Origin: Sinorhizobium numidicum
Lineage (GTDB): Bacteria > Pseudomonadota > Alphaproteobacteria > Rhizobiales > Rhizobiaceae
DNA: 64,000 bases
Assembly: GCF_029892045.1 (NCBI RefSeq)
Contig: NZ_CP120367.1
Coordinates: forward strand, 1,736,001-1,800,000
Direction: 5' to 3'
Of this stretch, positions 1 through 8,511 are shown in pieces (the first letter of the stretch is position 1; every line of letters begins with the position of its first letter). The notes under the pieces were generated by a model. That model saw only the letters and a program-made list of their open reading frames with translations. It did not search any database and was not told the origin of the DNA. A program made the translations under genes and the position numbers.

Positions 1-407
1 AGGAAGGCGTCCTGCCCGGCGGCGGCGTTGCCTTGCTGAGAGCCGTCAAGGCACTGGACAGGGTGCAGACCGACAATGTCGACCAGAGGCACGGCGTCGA
101 AATGGTTCGCCGCGCGCTCGAAGCTCCGGTGCGTCAAATCGCCGAGAATGCGGGCGCCGAAGGCTCGATCATCGTCGGCAAGCTGCGCGAGGCAGCCGAT
201 TTTGGCTATGGCTGGAATGCACAGACCAACGAATTCGGCGACCTCTACACGCAGGGGGTCATCGACCCCGTGAAGGTTGTGCGCACGGCACTCCAGGACG
301 CCGCGTCGGTTGCTGGTCTGCTCGTGACCACGGAGGCTATGGTGGCCGAGAAGCCGAAGAAGGAAGCGCCCGCTCCGGCGATGCCGCCGGGCGGCATGGA
401 CTTCTGA
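1..407 (+). CDS. groEL: Chaperonin GroEL, C-terminal part (5' end outside window)
   Basis: The window opens inside this gene; codons are in frame from base 3. The visible part begins [14 protein letters not shown], which is the conserved GroEL GGG motif near the ATP-binding equatorial domain. It continues through [16 protein letters not shown]-like and [27 protein letters not shown] motifs and ends with the usual GGMDF tail. GroEL forms the 14-mer folding chamber in the cytoplasm. Rhizobia commonly carry several groEL copies, some on plasmids, so this is probably an accessory copy. A strong GC-rich hairpin follows directly. Confidence 0.97.
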   Translation, partial: EGVLPGGGVALLRAVKALDRVQTDNVDQRHGVEMVRRALEAPVRQIAENAGAEGSIIVGKLREAADFGYGWNAQTNEFGDLYTQGVIDPVKVVRTALQDAASVAGLLVTTEAMVAEKPKKEAPAPAMPPGGMDF

Positions 408-424
408 CGACAGCGGCGGTGGCC

Positions 425-468
425 GCACCGAACACGGCGCCGTGCGTCCCTAGACGCACGGCGCTGTG
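425..468 (+). terminator. GC-rich hairpin after groEL (terminator or half RIME-like element)
   Basis: Arms of about 17 bp (ACACGGCGCCGTGCGTC and its near-perfect complement, one G-T pair) are separated by three bases. The sequence is related to the first hairpin of the two-hairpin repeat found elsewhere in the window, so it may be a repeat half acting as the groEL terminator. There is no long T tract. Confidence 0.6.
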
Positions 469-777
469 TCGTCTTTCGACTCCAGGAGGTCAGGGCATCA
501 CCCGGGAGACGAACGACGGAAATTCGAAGTGCACAGAAAGCCTGGTCTTCCGGGTGAGTGGCCGTCGTCGAAGCGGAACACAGCCCACGCGATTGCCCTC
601 AATGCCTGCAGGGCAGCTCTTGTCGGCGAGATCGATGCTGAGACCGCTCGCGGACGATTCAACGCGTTCGTCACAAAGGTCGATCTCCTCATAGAAAACG
701 CAGACGCCGTTGTCGGCCCCCGCCCGCGAGAAATGCGCGCATTCGGCATGCCTTCAACAAGCAGAGCGCTGACGTGA
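466..777 (+). CDS. DUF982-like small protein
   Basis: A frame of about 103 codons from a GTG. Its middle part resembles the rhizobial DUF982 family: a WP-containing segment, then A-LNACRAALVGE-D-ETARGRFNAFVTK-, matching the pattern of a conserved Cys-x-x-Ala-Leu helix followed by an A/R-rich helix. Function of the family is unknown. The N-terminus is unusual and starts inside the preceding hairpin, and no good ribosome site was seen, so the true start is uncertain. The gene may be a decaying copy. Confidence 0.45.
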   Translation: MSSFDSRRSGHHPGDERRKFEVHRKPGLPGEWPSSKRNTAHAIALNACRAALVGEIDAETARGRFNAFVTKVDLLIENADAVVGPRPREMRAFGMPSTSRALT

Positions 778-972
778 TGAGGCTCAATGTAGAAGGTAAC
801 GATGCGCGATCTCCGACCAGTTGAGAGCCGAAATCCTCGGAGCATCCCCTTCTCTCGTTGCGTTGACAAAAATAGTCTCCAGGACATACGCCAACAAATC
901 CGCCATCATCATATCCTCACATGACATGTCTCAAGTTTATGTAACGTGAGCAGATCACTTATATTTAAACAA

Positions 973-999
973 GGAACAATAGCCTGAGCGGCGCATTTT
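973..999 (+). promoter_or_regulatory. Possible RpoE2/EcfG-type promoter
   Basis: GGAAC at 973-977 is followed by 18 bases and then TTTT. This fits the GGAAC-N18/19-TT pattern described for the general-stress sigma factor RpoE2 of Sinorhizobium. It lies about 35 bases before the start of the downstream DUF1236 gene. Confidence 0.4.
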
Positions 1000-1033
1000 G
1001 TCTTCATTACAAATAAACGCAAAGGAGAACGGT

Positions 1034-1444
1034 ATGAATGCGAAGCTTCTTGTACTTTCCGCAGCATTACTTGGTTCGATGACCGTTGCCGCCACGGCGC
1101 AAGACACCTCTAGAAGGAGTGCCGTAACAGGCGCAGCCGGCGGAGCGGTCACCGGGGCGATTATCGGTGGACCTGTCGGCGCGGCAGTCGGTGGCGTCGC
1201 AGGCGCGATTGCGGGCACAGCAATCGATCCTCCTCCCGCGCCGGTGATTGCTTACGTGCAGGCACAGCCTGCCCCTCCGCAGCCGGTCGTCATTCAGGAG
1301 CAGGTGGTGGTCGGAAAACGGCTGCCACAAACGGTTGTCCTCAATCCGATACCGGAAGACACTCGATACGCCTATGCGGTCGTCAACCAGCAGCGGGTCA
1401 TTGTTGATCCGCAGACACGCACGGTCGTTCAGATCGTGCAATAG
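1034..1444 (+). CDS. Secreted glycine-zipper / DUF1236 domain protein
   Basis: 136 residues. Residues 1-22 are a Sec signal peptide (MNAKLLVLSAALLGSMTVAATA). Residues about 30-60 are a glycine zipper (GAAGGAVTGAIIGGPVGAAVGGVAGAIAG), a motif that often packs in or against membranes. A Pro-rich linker and a C-terminal DUF1236-like beta domain (LPQTVVLNPIPEDTRYAYAVVN...) follow. The ATG at 1034 was chosen because AAAGGAG lies just upstream and the signal peptide begins there. Location is probably periplasm or outer membrane; function unknown. A perfect 11-bp-stem terminator follows the stop codon. The candidate RpoE2 promoter suggests stress induction, which is inference. Confidence 0.8.
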   Translation: MNAKLLVLSAALLGSMTVAATAQDTSRRSAVTGAAGGAVTGAIIGGPVGAAVGGVAGAIAGTAIDPPPAPVIAYVQAQPAPPQPVVIQEQVVVGKRLPQTVVLNPIPEDTRYAYAVVNQQRVIVDPQTRTVVQIVQ

Positions 1445-1453
1445 ATCGAGCGG

Positions 1454-1482
1454 AAACCCGGCGAGCCAAGTTCGCCGGGTTT
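1454..1482 (+). terminator. Rho-independent terminator
   Basis: Perfect 11-bp stem AAACCCGGCGA / TCGCCGGGTTT with a 7-base loop, placed ten bases after the stop codon of the DUF1236 gene. Confidence 0.8.
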
Positions 1483-1608
1483 CTTACAAGCAAACATTAT
1501 GGCGCCGTGATCGAGGCAGACATTTCAGTATTCGTTCAGTTCGCGCGCTTCGACAGCGGCAAAGCCGCGTGAGCCAGAACGTCCAAGCGATAGCCCAGGA
1601 GCTGATTG

Positions 1609-3243
1609 ATGGAAGAGGTCCCCTGGTTCGCAGGCGCGGTTATCTATGGCATCGACGTCAAGCGCTTCGCCGACGGAAACGGCGATGGGATAGGCGATTT
1701 TACGGGTCTCACCTCGCGCGTGACCTACCTCCATGATCTCGGAATCAATTGCATCTGGCTCTCGCCTTTCTTCAAGTCACCTTTCGCAGATAACGGTTAT
1801 GACATCAGCGACTATTATTCCGTCGATCCTCGCGTCGGCACTCTCGAGGATTTCTTAGGATTTCTTCATGCTGCCGGTGAGCAAGGCATTCGCGTGATCA
1901 TCGATCTCGCCGTCAATCACACATCGACGAAACATCCCTGGTTTGAGGCGGCCAAGCGTGATCCGAAATGCCGTTTCCGGGATTATTACGTCTGGTCCGA
2001 ACACCCGCCTCCGGTCGAGGCGGACAACGAAACGGCATTTCCGGGCGAGGAAAACAGCGTCTGGACCTATGACGAAATCGCCCAGGCGTATTATTTTCAC
2101 AAGTTCCGCCATTTTCAGCCCGACCTGAACACCGCGAATCCTGCCGTGCTCCAAGAGATTCTGGCCGTTGTCGACTATTGGCTTGCGCTCAATGTGGACG
2201 GCTTTCGGGTGGATGCCGCACCTTTCGTCATAGGGGAAACCGGCATCGAGCATGCAAATCCCCGCGACCCGCATGGTTTTCTTCGAGAGATCCGCGAGCT
2301 GCTCAACGCCAGGCGGCCTGACGCGCTCCTGCTCGGCGAAGTCGACCTCGCGCCCGATGCCTTGCGGGATTACTTTGGCGAAAGCAAGCTTGATCTGCTG
2401 CTCAATTTCATCCTGAGCGGCGCTCTTTTCGGCGCCCTTGCACAGCGGGAGGCGAATGTCATCCACGAGGCTCTTGCTCTTCTGCCCGAGCCACCACCGC
2501 GCTGCGGGTGGGCAAATTTCCTCCGAAACCTCGACGAGCTCAACCTCGCCCGCCTGCCCGCCGATATTCAGGAAAGAATCTATGCCGAGTTCGCACCAAA
2601 AGAGAGCATGCGAATTTATGGCAGGGGAATAAGGCGGCGGCTTGCCCCTCTGTTGGAAGGCGACCAGAAAAGGATCGCGCTTGCCCTCAGCCTCTTGCTG
2701 TCGGCGCCCGGCGTACCGCTCCTTCTTTACGGCGACGAGATCGGCATTGGCGACGACCTTTCGCTTCCCGGCCGCGAGGCAGTGAGGGTTCTCATGCAAT
2801 GGAACGAGGGCAAGAACGGCGGCTTTTCGAATGCCGCAAGCAACGAGCTGCTTCAGCGCCCGATCTCCACAGGCGCCTTCTCCTTCAAGCGCGTAAACGT
2901 CGCCGATCAGCTTAAGGACCCGACGTCTCTTTTGAACCACGCCAGGCAATTGATCTTCGCCCGTCGAAGACACGACATCTTCTATAAGGGCCGGCTCCTG
3001 CCCCTTCGTGCCGATCATCCGGCGCTCTTCGCCTCGGCCTATTCCCGCGGCACGGAATTACTCGTCGCCGTGCACAACCTCGCGGACGAAGCAATCGAAG
3101 CCAGTCTCGACTTGCCCGGAAGGTTCGATAGCGATTTTGCCTGCATTGTCGGGGAGTGCGGGGTCGTTGTTTGCGACAGGCAGCTCGCCGTCACGCTCGG
3201 CCCTTATGGGCACGCCTGGCTCTATACCGCGCTGGAGTCCTGA
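1609..3243 (+). CDS. GH13 alpha-amylase / trehalose synthase-like enzyme
   Basis: 544 residues of a GH13 (beta/alpha)8 barrel, closest in style to trehalose synthase, sucrose hydrolase and related glucosylases. Visible motifs are YGIDVKRFADGNGDGIGDF near the N-terminus, DLAVNHTS (region I), GFRVDAAPF with the nucleophile Asp near residue 202, LLLGEVD with the acid/base Glu near 243, and FLRNLDELNL with the transition-state Asp near 308. The last motif normally reads HD; here Leu replaces the His. There is no signal peptide, so the enzyme is cytoplasmic. The ATG at 1609 follows AGGAG. Exact substrate cannot be told from sequence. The gene stands alone; the next gene downstream is a decayed oxidoreductase. 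Confidence 0.85.
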   Translation: MEEVPWFAGAVIYGIDVKRFADGNGDGIGDFTGLTSRVTYLHDLGINCIWLSPFFKSPFADNGYDISDYYSVDPRVGTLEDFLGFLHAAGEQGIRVIIDLAVNHTSTKHPWFEAAKRDPKCRFRDYYVWSEHPPPVEADNETAFPGEENSVWTYDEIAQAYYFHKFRHFQPDLNTANPAVLQEILAVVDYWLALNVDGFRVDAAPFVIGETGIEHANPRDPHGFLREIRELLNARRPDALLLGEVDLAPDALRDYFGESKLDLLLNFILSGALFGALAQREANVIHEALALLPEPPPRCGWANFLRNLDELNLARLPADIQERIYAEFAPKESMRIYGRGIRRRLAPLLEGDQKRIALALSLLLSAPGVPLLLYGDEIGIGDDLSLPGREAVRVLMQWNEGKNGGFSNAASNELLQRPISTGAFSFKRVNVADQLKDPTSLLNHARQLIFARRRHDIFYKGRLLPLRADHPALFASAYSRGTELLVAVHNLADEAIEASLDLPGRFDSDFACIVGECGVVVCDRQLAVTLGPYGHAWLYTALES

Positions 3244-3600
3244 ATGGCAAAAATCACGCGTCTCACGAACAATTTACGCCTCGCGACCTCCTAAGCTGGG
3301 TGGCGGCAGCGGAGCGGGCGGGCTTCGATTGCGTCATGTCGTCGGATCACCTGGCGCCCTGGAACGAGCGCCAGGGCCAGTCCCGGTTTTGCCTGGGCGT
3401 GGCTCGGCGCAGTGCTTCAGGCGACGAGCCTGTCCTTCGGTCTGGCAACCGTTCCGTGCGGCTGGCGATGCCATCCCATAAATTTTCCGCCAAGCCGGCG
3501 CGACCTCGCGCAGATCTTCCCGGAGCGCCTCGCCTGGCTGGCGCTCGGCAGCGGCGAACCCTCAGTCGAAAACGGTCCCCTTGGCGCCCTCATATTCTCG
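3243..3600 (+). pseudogene. Remnant of LLM-class (non-F420) flavin oxidoreductase
   Basis: Pieces of a luciferase-like oxidoreductase N-terminus occur in successive frames. MAKI is at the start, HASHEQFTPRDLLSWVAAAERAGFDCVMSSDHLAPWNERQGQS lies in a second frame, and after about 3384 GAVLQATSLSFGLATVP and ALGSGE lie in a third. The order matches the TIGR03885-type family. At least two indels break the frame (about seven bases missing near 3253, one extra base near 3384), and the gene stops after roughly 115 residues where the family has about 320. It is a dead fragment. Confidence 0.75.
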
Positions 3601-3837
3601 TGCGAGGGTCTCGATCGCCGCCGACGCCTCCTCGAATGTCCATCCTGCCTTCTCTGCACGATGGGCGAGCGCGAGCAGATCGTCGGTCAGCTCTCCGCCA
3701 ATTGCCGCAACGATGCTTTCTTGAGATGTTGTCGCCAGATCGGCTACAGCCGGCCTGAGGGCTGCGACGCAATCGGCTTGCCTGCCCGGATAATCGGAGG
3801 CCTGACGGGGTCCGGAAATCGCGTGCGAATGCTCCAT
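3562..3837 (-). CDS. Conserved hypothetical small protein
   Basis: 91 residues starting MEHSHAISGPRQASDY, with a predicted helical C-terminal part (ELTDDLLALAHRAEKAGWTFEEASAAIETLAREYEG). The ATG was chosen because GGAGAACGAAA lies directly before it. I do not recognise a domain. It overlaps the end of the oxidoreductase remnant on the other strand by about 40 bases, which suggests that its 3' end was joined to the remnant during rearrangement. No signal peptide or membrane segment. Confidence 0.5.
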   Translation of the reverse strand: MEHSHAISGPRQASDYPGRQADCVAALRPAVADLATTSQESIVAAIGGELTDDLLALAHRAEKAGWTFEEASAAIETLAREYEGAKGTVFD

Positions 3838-4156
3838 TTTCGTTCTCCATTGCTGTGACTTCGCAGGCCTGTGCCCAACTCGCCTTCCAGGGTCAAATGA
3901 ACGTCGCGGGCAGTTGTTCCTCGTCGCCAAGGGTGAGCGAGGCAGCGCAGACCTATCGAACCGATGGCTTGCCAGCATGTTCCAAGGCTATCCGGTTTCG
4001 CCCCGCCGCAATTCAATCCTACTAATACAAGAAGATGCCAGTTCCCTTGGTTGAAGTAGCCGCGTGCCTGCGGCCGCTCCGCCCCTCGGAACCTTGGCGG
4101 TCCACAGGAGTTTACTTGCGTCGCCCGTCACATACCGAGCGACGAAGTCTTCCATG

Positions 4157-4188
4157 GAGCAGTGCCCGCAGTGCGGCGGGCACTGCTC
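4157..4188. repeat. Strong 13-bp-stem hairpin
   Basis: GAGCAGTGCCCGC (4157-4169) and its perfect complement GCGGGCACTGCTC (4176-4188) are separated by six bases. It lies in the intergenic stretch 3838-4252, which otherwise shows no convincing gene. There is no T tract, so it may be a protein-binding or mRNA structure rather than a simple terminator. Confidence 0.6.
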
Positions 4189-4244
4189 ATGATGGAGTAT
4201 CTCGCCGAAGTCCTGGTGCCAGCGCCTATCGGAACATTTCAATT

Positions 4245-4252
4245 CAAGTTCG
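4245..4252. repeat. Target-site duplication, left copy
   Basis: CAAGTTCG directly flanks the left end of the IS256-family element. The identical octamer flanks the right end at 5625-5632. Eight-base duplications are typical for IS256. Confidence 0.88.
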
Positions 4253-5624
4253 GATCGTCCCGGGAGGTGGTGTAGGTCGCGGCTGATGGCCGTGCTTTCC
4301 GACATAGAGCCGGAGGGATATCAGCGGGCCACAGCGGGCAGACTGATTTGCGGATCATCGCTCATTTGCGCCATGGTCTCAAGTGTCAGGTACCGGGCGC
4401 GTTGGACGGCCCATTCGTCATTCTGTTCGAGCAGCAGTGCGCCGACGAGACGGACGATGGCTTCGTCGTTCGGAAAGATGCCGACGACCTCGGTGCGTCG
4501 CTTGATTTCGCCGTTGAGACGCTCGATTGGATTCGTCGAATGCAGCTTTGCCCGGTGCTCTTTCGGGAAGGTCATGTAGGCGAGCACATCCTCTTCAGCG
4601 TTGTCCATGATGGTGGCGAGCTTTGGAACTTTCGGCCGGATCTGATCGGCGACGCTGCGCCATTGAGCGCTGGCTGCCTCCGGGGTCTCCTGGGCAAAGG
4701 CCGTTGCGATGAAGGCGGAGACGACCCGCCGGCCGCTCTTGCCGGCATGCGCCAGAACGTTTCTCATGAAGTGGACCCGGCATCTTTGCCAGGTGGCGCT
4801 GAGAACCTTGGTGACGGCGGCCTTGAGGCCTTCATGCGCATCGGAGACGACGAGCTTCACACCGCGCAGACCTCGGCGGGTCAGCCGGCGCAGGAACTCC
4901 GTCCAGATCGGCTCGGCTTCGGACGTGCCGACTTCCATGCCCAGAACCTCACGCCGGCCGTCGCTGTTGACGCCGACGGCGATGATGACGGCAACGGAAA
5001 CGATGCGCCCACCGCGGCGGACCTTCAGATAGGTGGCATCGATCCAGAGATAGGGCCAATCGCCCTCAATCGGCCTGTCGAGGAAGGCCTTCACCTTGAC
5101 GTCGATCTCCTCGCATAGCCGCGACACCTGGCTCTTGGAGATACCGCTCATGCCCATGGCCTTGACCAGATCATCAACCGAGCGCGTCGAGATGCCTTGA
5201 ATGTAGGCTTCCTGAATGACGGCCGTCAGAGCTTTCTCTGCCATTCGACGCGGCTCTAGAAAGCTTGGGAAATAGCTACCCTTGCGCAACTTGGGAATGC
5301 GCAGTTCGACGGTTCCGGCGCGCGTCTCCCAATCGCGGTCACGGTAGCCGTTGCGCTGGGCGAGCCGCATCGGGCTCTTCTCACCGAAACCAGCACCGGT
5401 GGCGCCGCCAACCTCCAGCTCCATCAACCGCTCGGCCGCAAAGCCAATCATCTCGCGCAACAAATCCGCATCGGCGCTCTTCTCAACAAGCGAGCGCACG
5501 GTCATCATGTCATTGGTCATCGGTGATCTTTCCATCAGGTTGGTCTTGAACAACCCGACCCTAAATGGAAAACACTGATGGCCGCCTAAACCTCAGGACC
5601 TACACCACCTCCCGGGACACGATC
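4253..5624. mobile_element. IS256-family insertion sequence, complete
   Basis: 1372 bp bounded by inverted repeats. The left end reads GATCGTCCCGGGAGGTGGTG and the right end, read inward, GATCGTGTCCCGGGAGGTGG. They are identical over TCCCGGGAGGTGGTGTAGGTC except for a two-base gap near the left tip. CAAGTTCG repeats flank both ends. One transposase gene fills the element. The exact duplication indicates simple transposition that has not since decayed. Joining the flanks restores the region upstream of the ferritin-like gene. Confidence 0.9.
4321..5520 (-). CDS. IS256-family transposase
   Basis: 399 residues, the normal length for the family. The N-terminal part holds the family pattern ...[33 protein letters not shown]. 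The DDE catalytic domain shows [14 protein letters not shown] (first Asp), [14 protein letters not shown] (second Asp) and [24 protein letters not shown] (Glu). The ATG at 5520 gives [12 protein letters not shown]; upstream in-frame starts at 5535 and 5553 exist but are less typical. It appears intact and could be active. It is the only gene of the element. Confidence 0.93.
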   Translation of the reverse strand: MTNDMMTVRSLVEKSADADLLREMIGFAAERLMELEVGGATGAGFGEKSPMRLAQRNGYRDRDWETRAGTVELRIPKLRKGSYFPSFLEPRRMAEKALTAVIQEAYIQGISTRSVDDLVKAMGMSGISKSQVSRLCEEIDVKVKAFLDRPIEGDWPYLWIDATYLKVRRGGRIVSVAVIIAVGVNSDGRREVLGMEVGTSEAEPIWTEFLRRLTRRGLRGVKLVVSDAHEGLKAAVTKVLSATWQRCRVHFMRNVLAHAGKSGRRVVSAFIATAFAQETPEAASAQWRSVADQIRPKVPKLATIMDNAEEDVLAYMTFPKEHRAKLHSTNPIERLNGEIKRRTEVVGIFPNDEAIVRLVGALLLEQNDEWAVQRARYLTLETMAQMSDDPQISLPAVAR

Positions 5625-5632
5625 CAAGTTCG
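5625..5632. repeat. Target-site duplication, right copy
   Basis: CAAGTTCG, identical to 4245-4252. It overlaps the perfect 18-base palindrome GTTCGGTCGCGACCGAAC at 5628-5645, so the transposon landed at the edge of that palindrome. Confidence 0.88.
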
Positions 5633-5645
5633 GTCGCGACCGAAC
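5628..5645. promoter_or_regulatory. 18-bp perfect palindrome upstream of ferritin-like gene
   Basis: GTTCGGTCGCGACCGAAC is its own complement and lies 15 bases before the start codon at 5661. It may be an operator or a translation-controlling hairpin. The IS256 insertion separates it from whatever promoter lay further upstream. Confidence 0.45.
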
Positions 5646-5660
5646 AGGAAAGGACATGTC

Positions 5661-6167
5661 ATGCGTACCGCGACAGAACATTTGCAGACCTGGCTCAAGG
5701 ACGCGCATGCAATGGAAGAGCAGGCGATCACCATGCTCAGCAATCAGTCCAGGCGGCTGAAAAACTATCCGCAGCTCAAAGCCAGGATAGACAAGCATTT
5801 GGAGGAAACGCGCGACCAGGTGGCGATGATTGAACACTGCCTCGAGCGGGTCGACGGCGGAGCTTCGACCCTTAAGGACCTCGGCGGCAAGATCGTGGCC
5901 TTCGGACAGGGCTTGAGCGGCCATTTCGTCAGCGACGAGGTCGTGAAAGGATCGCTCACCGGCTATACGTTCGAGCACATGGAAATCGCAACCTACAAGA
6001 TCCTGATTGCCGCGGCCGAATATGCTGGCGACCGGGAAACAAAACGCGTCTGCGAAACCATTCTCCAGCAGGAGATGGCGATGGCCGATTGGCTTAGTCA
6101 GCATTCCACTGCGATCACCCGGGCATTCTTGGGCCGAGTCGATCACAATCTCACCGCAAAACATTAA
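5661..6167 (+). CDS. Ferritin-like domain protein (DUF892 / YciE-YciF type)
   Basis: 168 residues, all helical, beginning TEHLQTWLKDAHAMEEQAITMLSNQSRRLKNYP. This matches the DUF892 four-helix ferritin-like bundle, with paired acidic/His helices (EEQ, EETRDQ, EHME, QQEMAMADWL) that could hold a di-metal centre. Relatives in enterobacteria and rhizobia are stress-induced and of unclear activity. ATG at 5661 follows GGAAAGGAC. The native upstream region has been split by the IS256 element, so expression may now depend on a promoter in the IS or be lost. The next small gene at 6331 runs in the same direction. Confidence 0.8.
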   Translation: MRTATEHLQTWLKDAHAMEEQAITMLSNQSRRLKNYPQLKARIDKHLEETRDQVAMIEHCLERVDGGASTLKDLGGKIVAFGQGLSGHFVSDEVVKGSLTGYTFEHMEIATYKILIAAAEYAGDRETKRVCETILQQEMAMADWLSQHSTAITRAFLGRVDHNLTAKH

Positions 6168-6330
6168 ACCAGGCGGACTTGGGGCCACCGACACGGGAGC
6201 CGTCGCGGATTCGCTACTTCTAGGGAGTCGCCACTACCTCGATCGAGAGTACACTCTTCAAGTACCGGGCAGATTTACCCGGGCGCCACGGACATGTGTC
6301 CGAAATCGCCCCTTGAGAGGAGATCGAGCC

Positions 6331-6537
6331 ATGTATCCATCTAGTAAATTCCACCCCAGCCCTATTCTTCCGAACGAGCTCTCGATGCTGCAGAACGTGC
6401 TCGACAAAGCGTTGGAGGACAGAAAGCTGTCAGCGGATAGCAGCGAGGCCGATGAACTCGCAAGGAGCATTATCCATCTTTATCAGTCAGGCGTCAGAAG
6501 AGCGGCGGACCTGCATGAAATGATAAAAGCCATCTGA
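6331..6537 (+). CDS. Conserved small hypothetical protein
   Basis: 68 residues beginning MYPSSKFHPSPILPNELSMLQNVLDKALEDRK, with a helical C-terminal half ending GVRRAADLHEMIKAI. The ATG is preceded by TTGAGAGGAGATC, a good ribosome site, and the codon pattern fits rhizobia. Similar short proteins are common in Rhizobiaceae; no function is known to me. A hairpin (GAGCCCGT / ACGGGCTC) follows at 6563-6587. Confidence 0.6.
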   Translation: MYPSSKFHPSPILPNELSMLQNVLDKALEDRKLSADSSEADELARSIIHLYQSGVRRAADLHEMIKAI

Positions 6538-6562
6538 GAGACGGTGCGATAGGAACAACCCA

Positions 6563-6587
6563 GAGCCCGTCATCCGGTCACGGGCTC
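6563..6587 (+). terminator. Hairpin after small hypothetical gene
   Basis: Perfect 8-bp stem GAGCCCGT / ACGGGCTC with a 9-base loop, 25 bases after the stop codon. No clear T tract. The following stretch to 7219 (about 630 bases) holds no coding region I can support. Confidence 0.5.
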
Positions 6588-7219
6588 CTCAATGATGAAC
6601 GAACTTTTCACCGGTGCGGAACGGCTGCCCCCGGTCAGGAGCCCATTGGAGGTGTACCTGCTTTTCCCGCCCTCGAGCCGAATCATCGTATGAACAGGGC
6701 TGAGCGGTGATCGCCACGATCATTTCGCTTCGTCTCAACTTCGTCCGCCGCTTCATTTTTCCGGCCTTGGCTGCGCTGGAGCGGATTGGTCTGGTTGTCG
6801 CCCGGTTCGACAGCGGGGTGACGAGTATGCCGGAAACAACCGGATCCCACCTGCCGAAGGCCCGACGAAACCTGCCTATCGACGTGTTGCAAAGAGCTGG
6901 CTTGTCCCGAAGCGTTTTCTCACCTCGCCATGAATGCCTTAGGCGAGCCGTGATCGAGCGGCCAGACCGGCGTTGAGCGGCGGAAGTTGAAGCGGGAAAT
7001 TGTAATAATCGAAGTCATTGATCATCGCCGAAGGCAGACGGCGAACTGCAGTTCTGCTTCCGCACATTCGTGAATTTCATTCACAAGCGCTGCGACCGGA
7101 CAGGCGCTTATCAGTACGGTCGGGCCGCCTCATATTGCACCGCGAAAGATCAATCGCTCCCAATGTTCCTATTCAAGTCCCGGTTCACGTTGTGAACGGC
7201 GGGCGGAAACGGATTTGCC

Positions 7220-8401
7220 ATGCCTCTAGCCATTTTTGCATTGACCATCGCGGCCTATGCGATCGGAACCACCGAATTCGTGATCGTCGGCCTTTTGCCC
7301 ACCGTCGCCAGCGACCTCAACATCACGCTGCCGCTCGCCGGCCTCATCGTCAGCGTTTATGCGCTCGGGGTTACCTTCGGCGCGCCGATCCTGACGGCGC
7401 TTACCGGCAGGATCGAGCGCAGGCCGCTGCTGCTCGGTCTGATGGCGCTGTTCATTCTCGGCAATACGGTAGCGGCCCTCTCGCCAAATTATGAAGTGCT
7501 CCTGGTCGCTCGCGTACTTGCCGCCTTCGCTCACGGGGTATTCTTCTCCGTCGGCTCGACGATCGCCGCCGACCTGGTGCCGGAAAACCGCCGCGCCTCA
7601 GCCATCGCCATGATGTTCATGGGGCTCACCGTCGCGATCGTCACGGGCGTGCCGATCGGCACCCATATTGGCCAGATGTTCGGCTGGCGCGCGACTTTCT
7701 GGGCTGTTACCGCCCTCGGCGTCTTGGCCTTTGCCGGCATCGCCGCACTGCTTCCGAGCACGCTTTCGAAAGCCGCTCCGGCAAGTCTTCTCGACCAGGT
7801 CCGCGTGCTCGGTTCCGGCCGCCTGCTCATCGTCTTCGCCATGACCGGTCTCGGCTATGGCGGCACCTTCGTCACCTTCACCTTCCTGGCGCCGATCCTG
7901 CAAGAGATCACCGGCTTTTCCGAGCAGAGCGTCAGCCTGATTCTGGTGCTTTACGGCCTCGCCATAGCCATCGGCAACATCGCGGGCGGCAAGATCGCCA
8001 ATAAAGACCCGATCAGGGCGCTGATCGGGCTTTTCATCCTCCAGAGTCTGGTGCTCGTAGCCTTCTCATTCACCGCCGTCTCGCCGATCTTGACGCTGGT
8101 GACGCTTGCCGCGCTCGGATTTCTGTCCTTCGCCAATGTTCCCGGCCTGCAGCTCTACGTCGTGCAGCTTGCCGAGGAACACCGTCCCGGTGCCGTCGAC
8201 GTCGCCTCGGCACTCAACATCGCTGCCTTCAACCTCGGCATCGCGCTTGGTGCCTGGCTCGGTGGCATAGTGGTCGACTCCGCTCTCGGCCTCGGCGCAA
8301 CGCCGTGGGTGGGTGCCATCCTCGTGGCCGGCGCGCTGCTTCTGACAATCTGGAGCGGCGCCCTCGACCGGCGCTCCGTTCCGGCCTTACAGACTGCCTG
8401 A
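7220..8401 (+). CDS. MFS transporter, DHA1 family (AraJ/YdhP-like)
   Basis: 393 residues with about twelve membrane helices. The N-terminal signature AIFALTIAAYAIGTTEFVIVGLLPTVASDL is typical of DHA1 exporters such as AraJ, YdhP and PbuE. The motif-A loop after helix 2 reads GAPILTALTGRIERRPLLLG. Members export sugars, purine derivatives or drugs; the substrate is not predictable here. It is a single gene with no obvious operon partner. The ATG at 7220 lies 8 bases after GGCGGAAACGG, a weak ribosome site. A RIME-like repeat follows the gene. Confidence 0.88.
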   Translation: MPLAIFALTIAAYAIGTTEFVIVGLLPTVASDLNITLPLAGLIVSVYALGVTFGAPILTALTGRIERRPLLLGLMALFILGNTVAALSPNYEVLLVARVLAAFAHGVFFSVGSTIAADLVPENRRASAIAMMFMGLTVAIVTGVPIGTHIGQMFGWRATFWAVTALGVLAFAGIAALLPSTLSKAAPASLLDQVRVLGSGRLLIVFAMTGLGYGGTFVTFTFLAPILQEITGFSEQSVSLILVLYGLAIAIGNIAGGKIANKDPIRALIGLFILQSLVLVAFSFTAVSPILTLVTLAALGFLSFANVPGLQLYVVQLAEEHRPGAVDVASALNIAAFNLGIALGAWLGGIVVDSALGLGATPWVGAILVAGALLLTIWSGALDRRSVPALQTA

Positions 8402-8511
8402 TACTCCTAAGTCCTGGCGCTCAAGTGCCAGGCTAGCCTTCGGCTATATCGCGGCGAATGACGGCTTCCCCTGCGCGTCCTCGACGACATGGTTCAGTGC
8501 CGACGAAACGA

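Noticed and set aside
498..887. Minus-strand open frame opposite the DUF982-like gene
   Set aside because: The DUF982 pattern on the plus strand explains the region better; the minus frame has no domain.
1855..3018. 387-codon minus-strand open frame opposite the GH13 gene
   Set aside because: Shadow frame; the GH13 catalytic motifs are on the other strand.
3988..4252. Minus-strand open frame of about 90-105 codons running into the IS element
   Set aside because: No recognised domain, no ribosome site, and part of the reading comes from IS sequence and the strong hairpin.
4231..5640. GGAAC at 4231 as an RpoE2 promoter for the ferritin-like gene after removing the IS
   Set aside because: With the element removed, no TT lies 18-19 bases downstream, so the pattern fails.
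6594..6692. Small open frame starting ATGATGAACGAACTTTTC
   Set aside because: Only about 33 codons, no ribosome site and no similarity I recognise.
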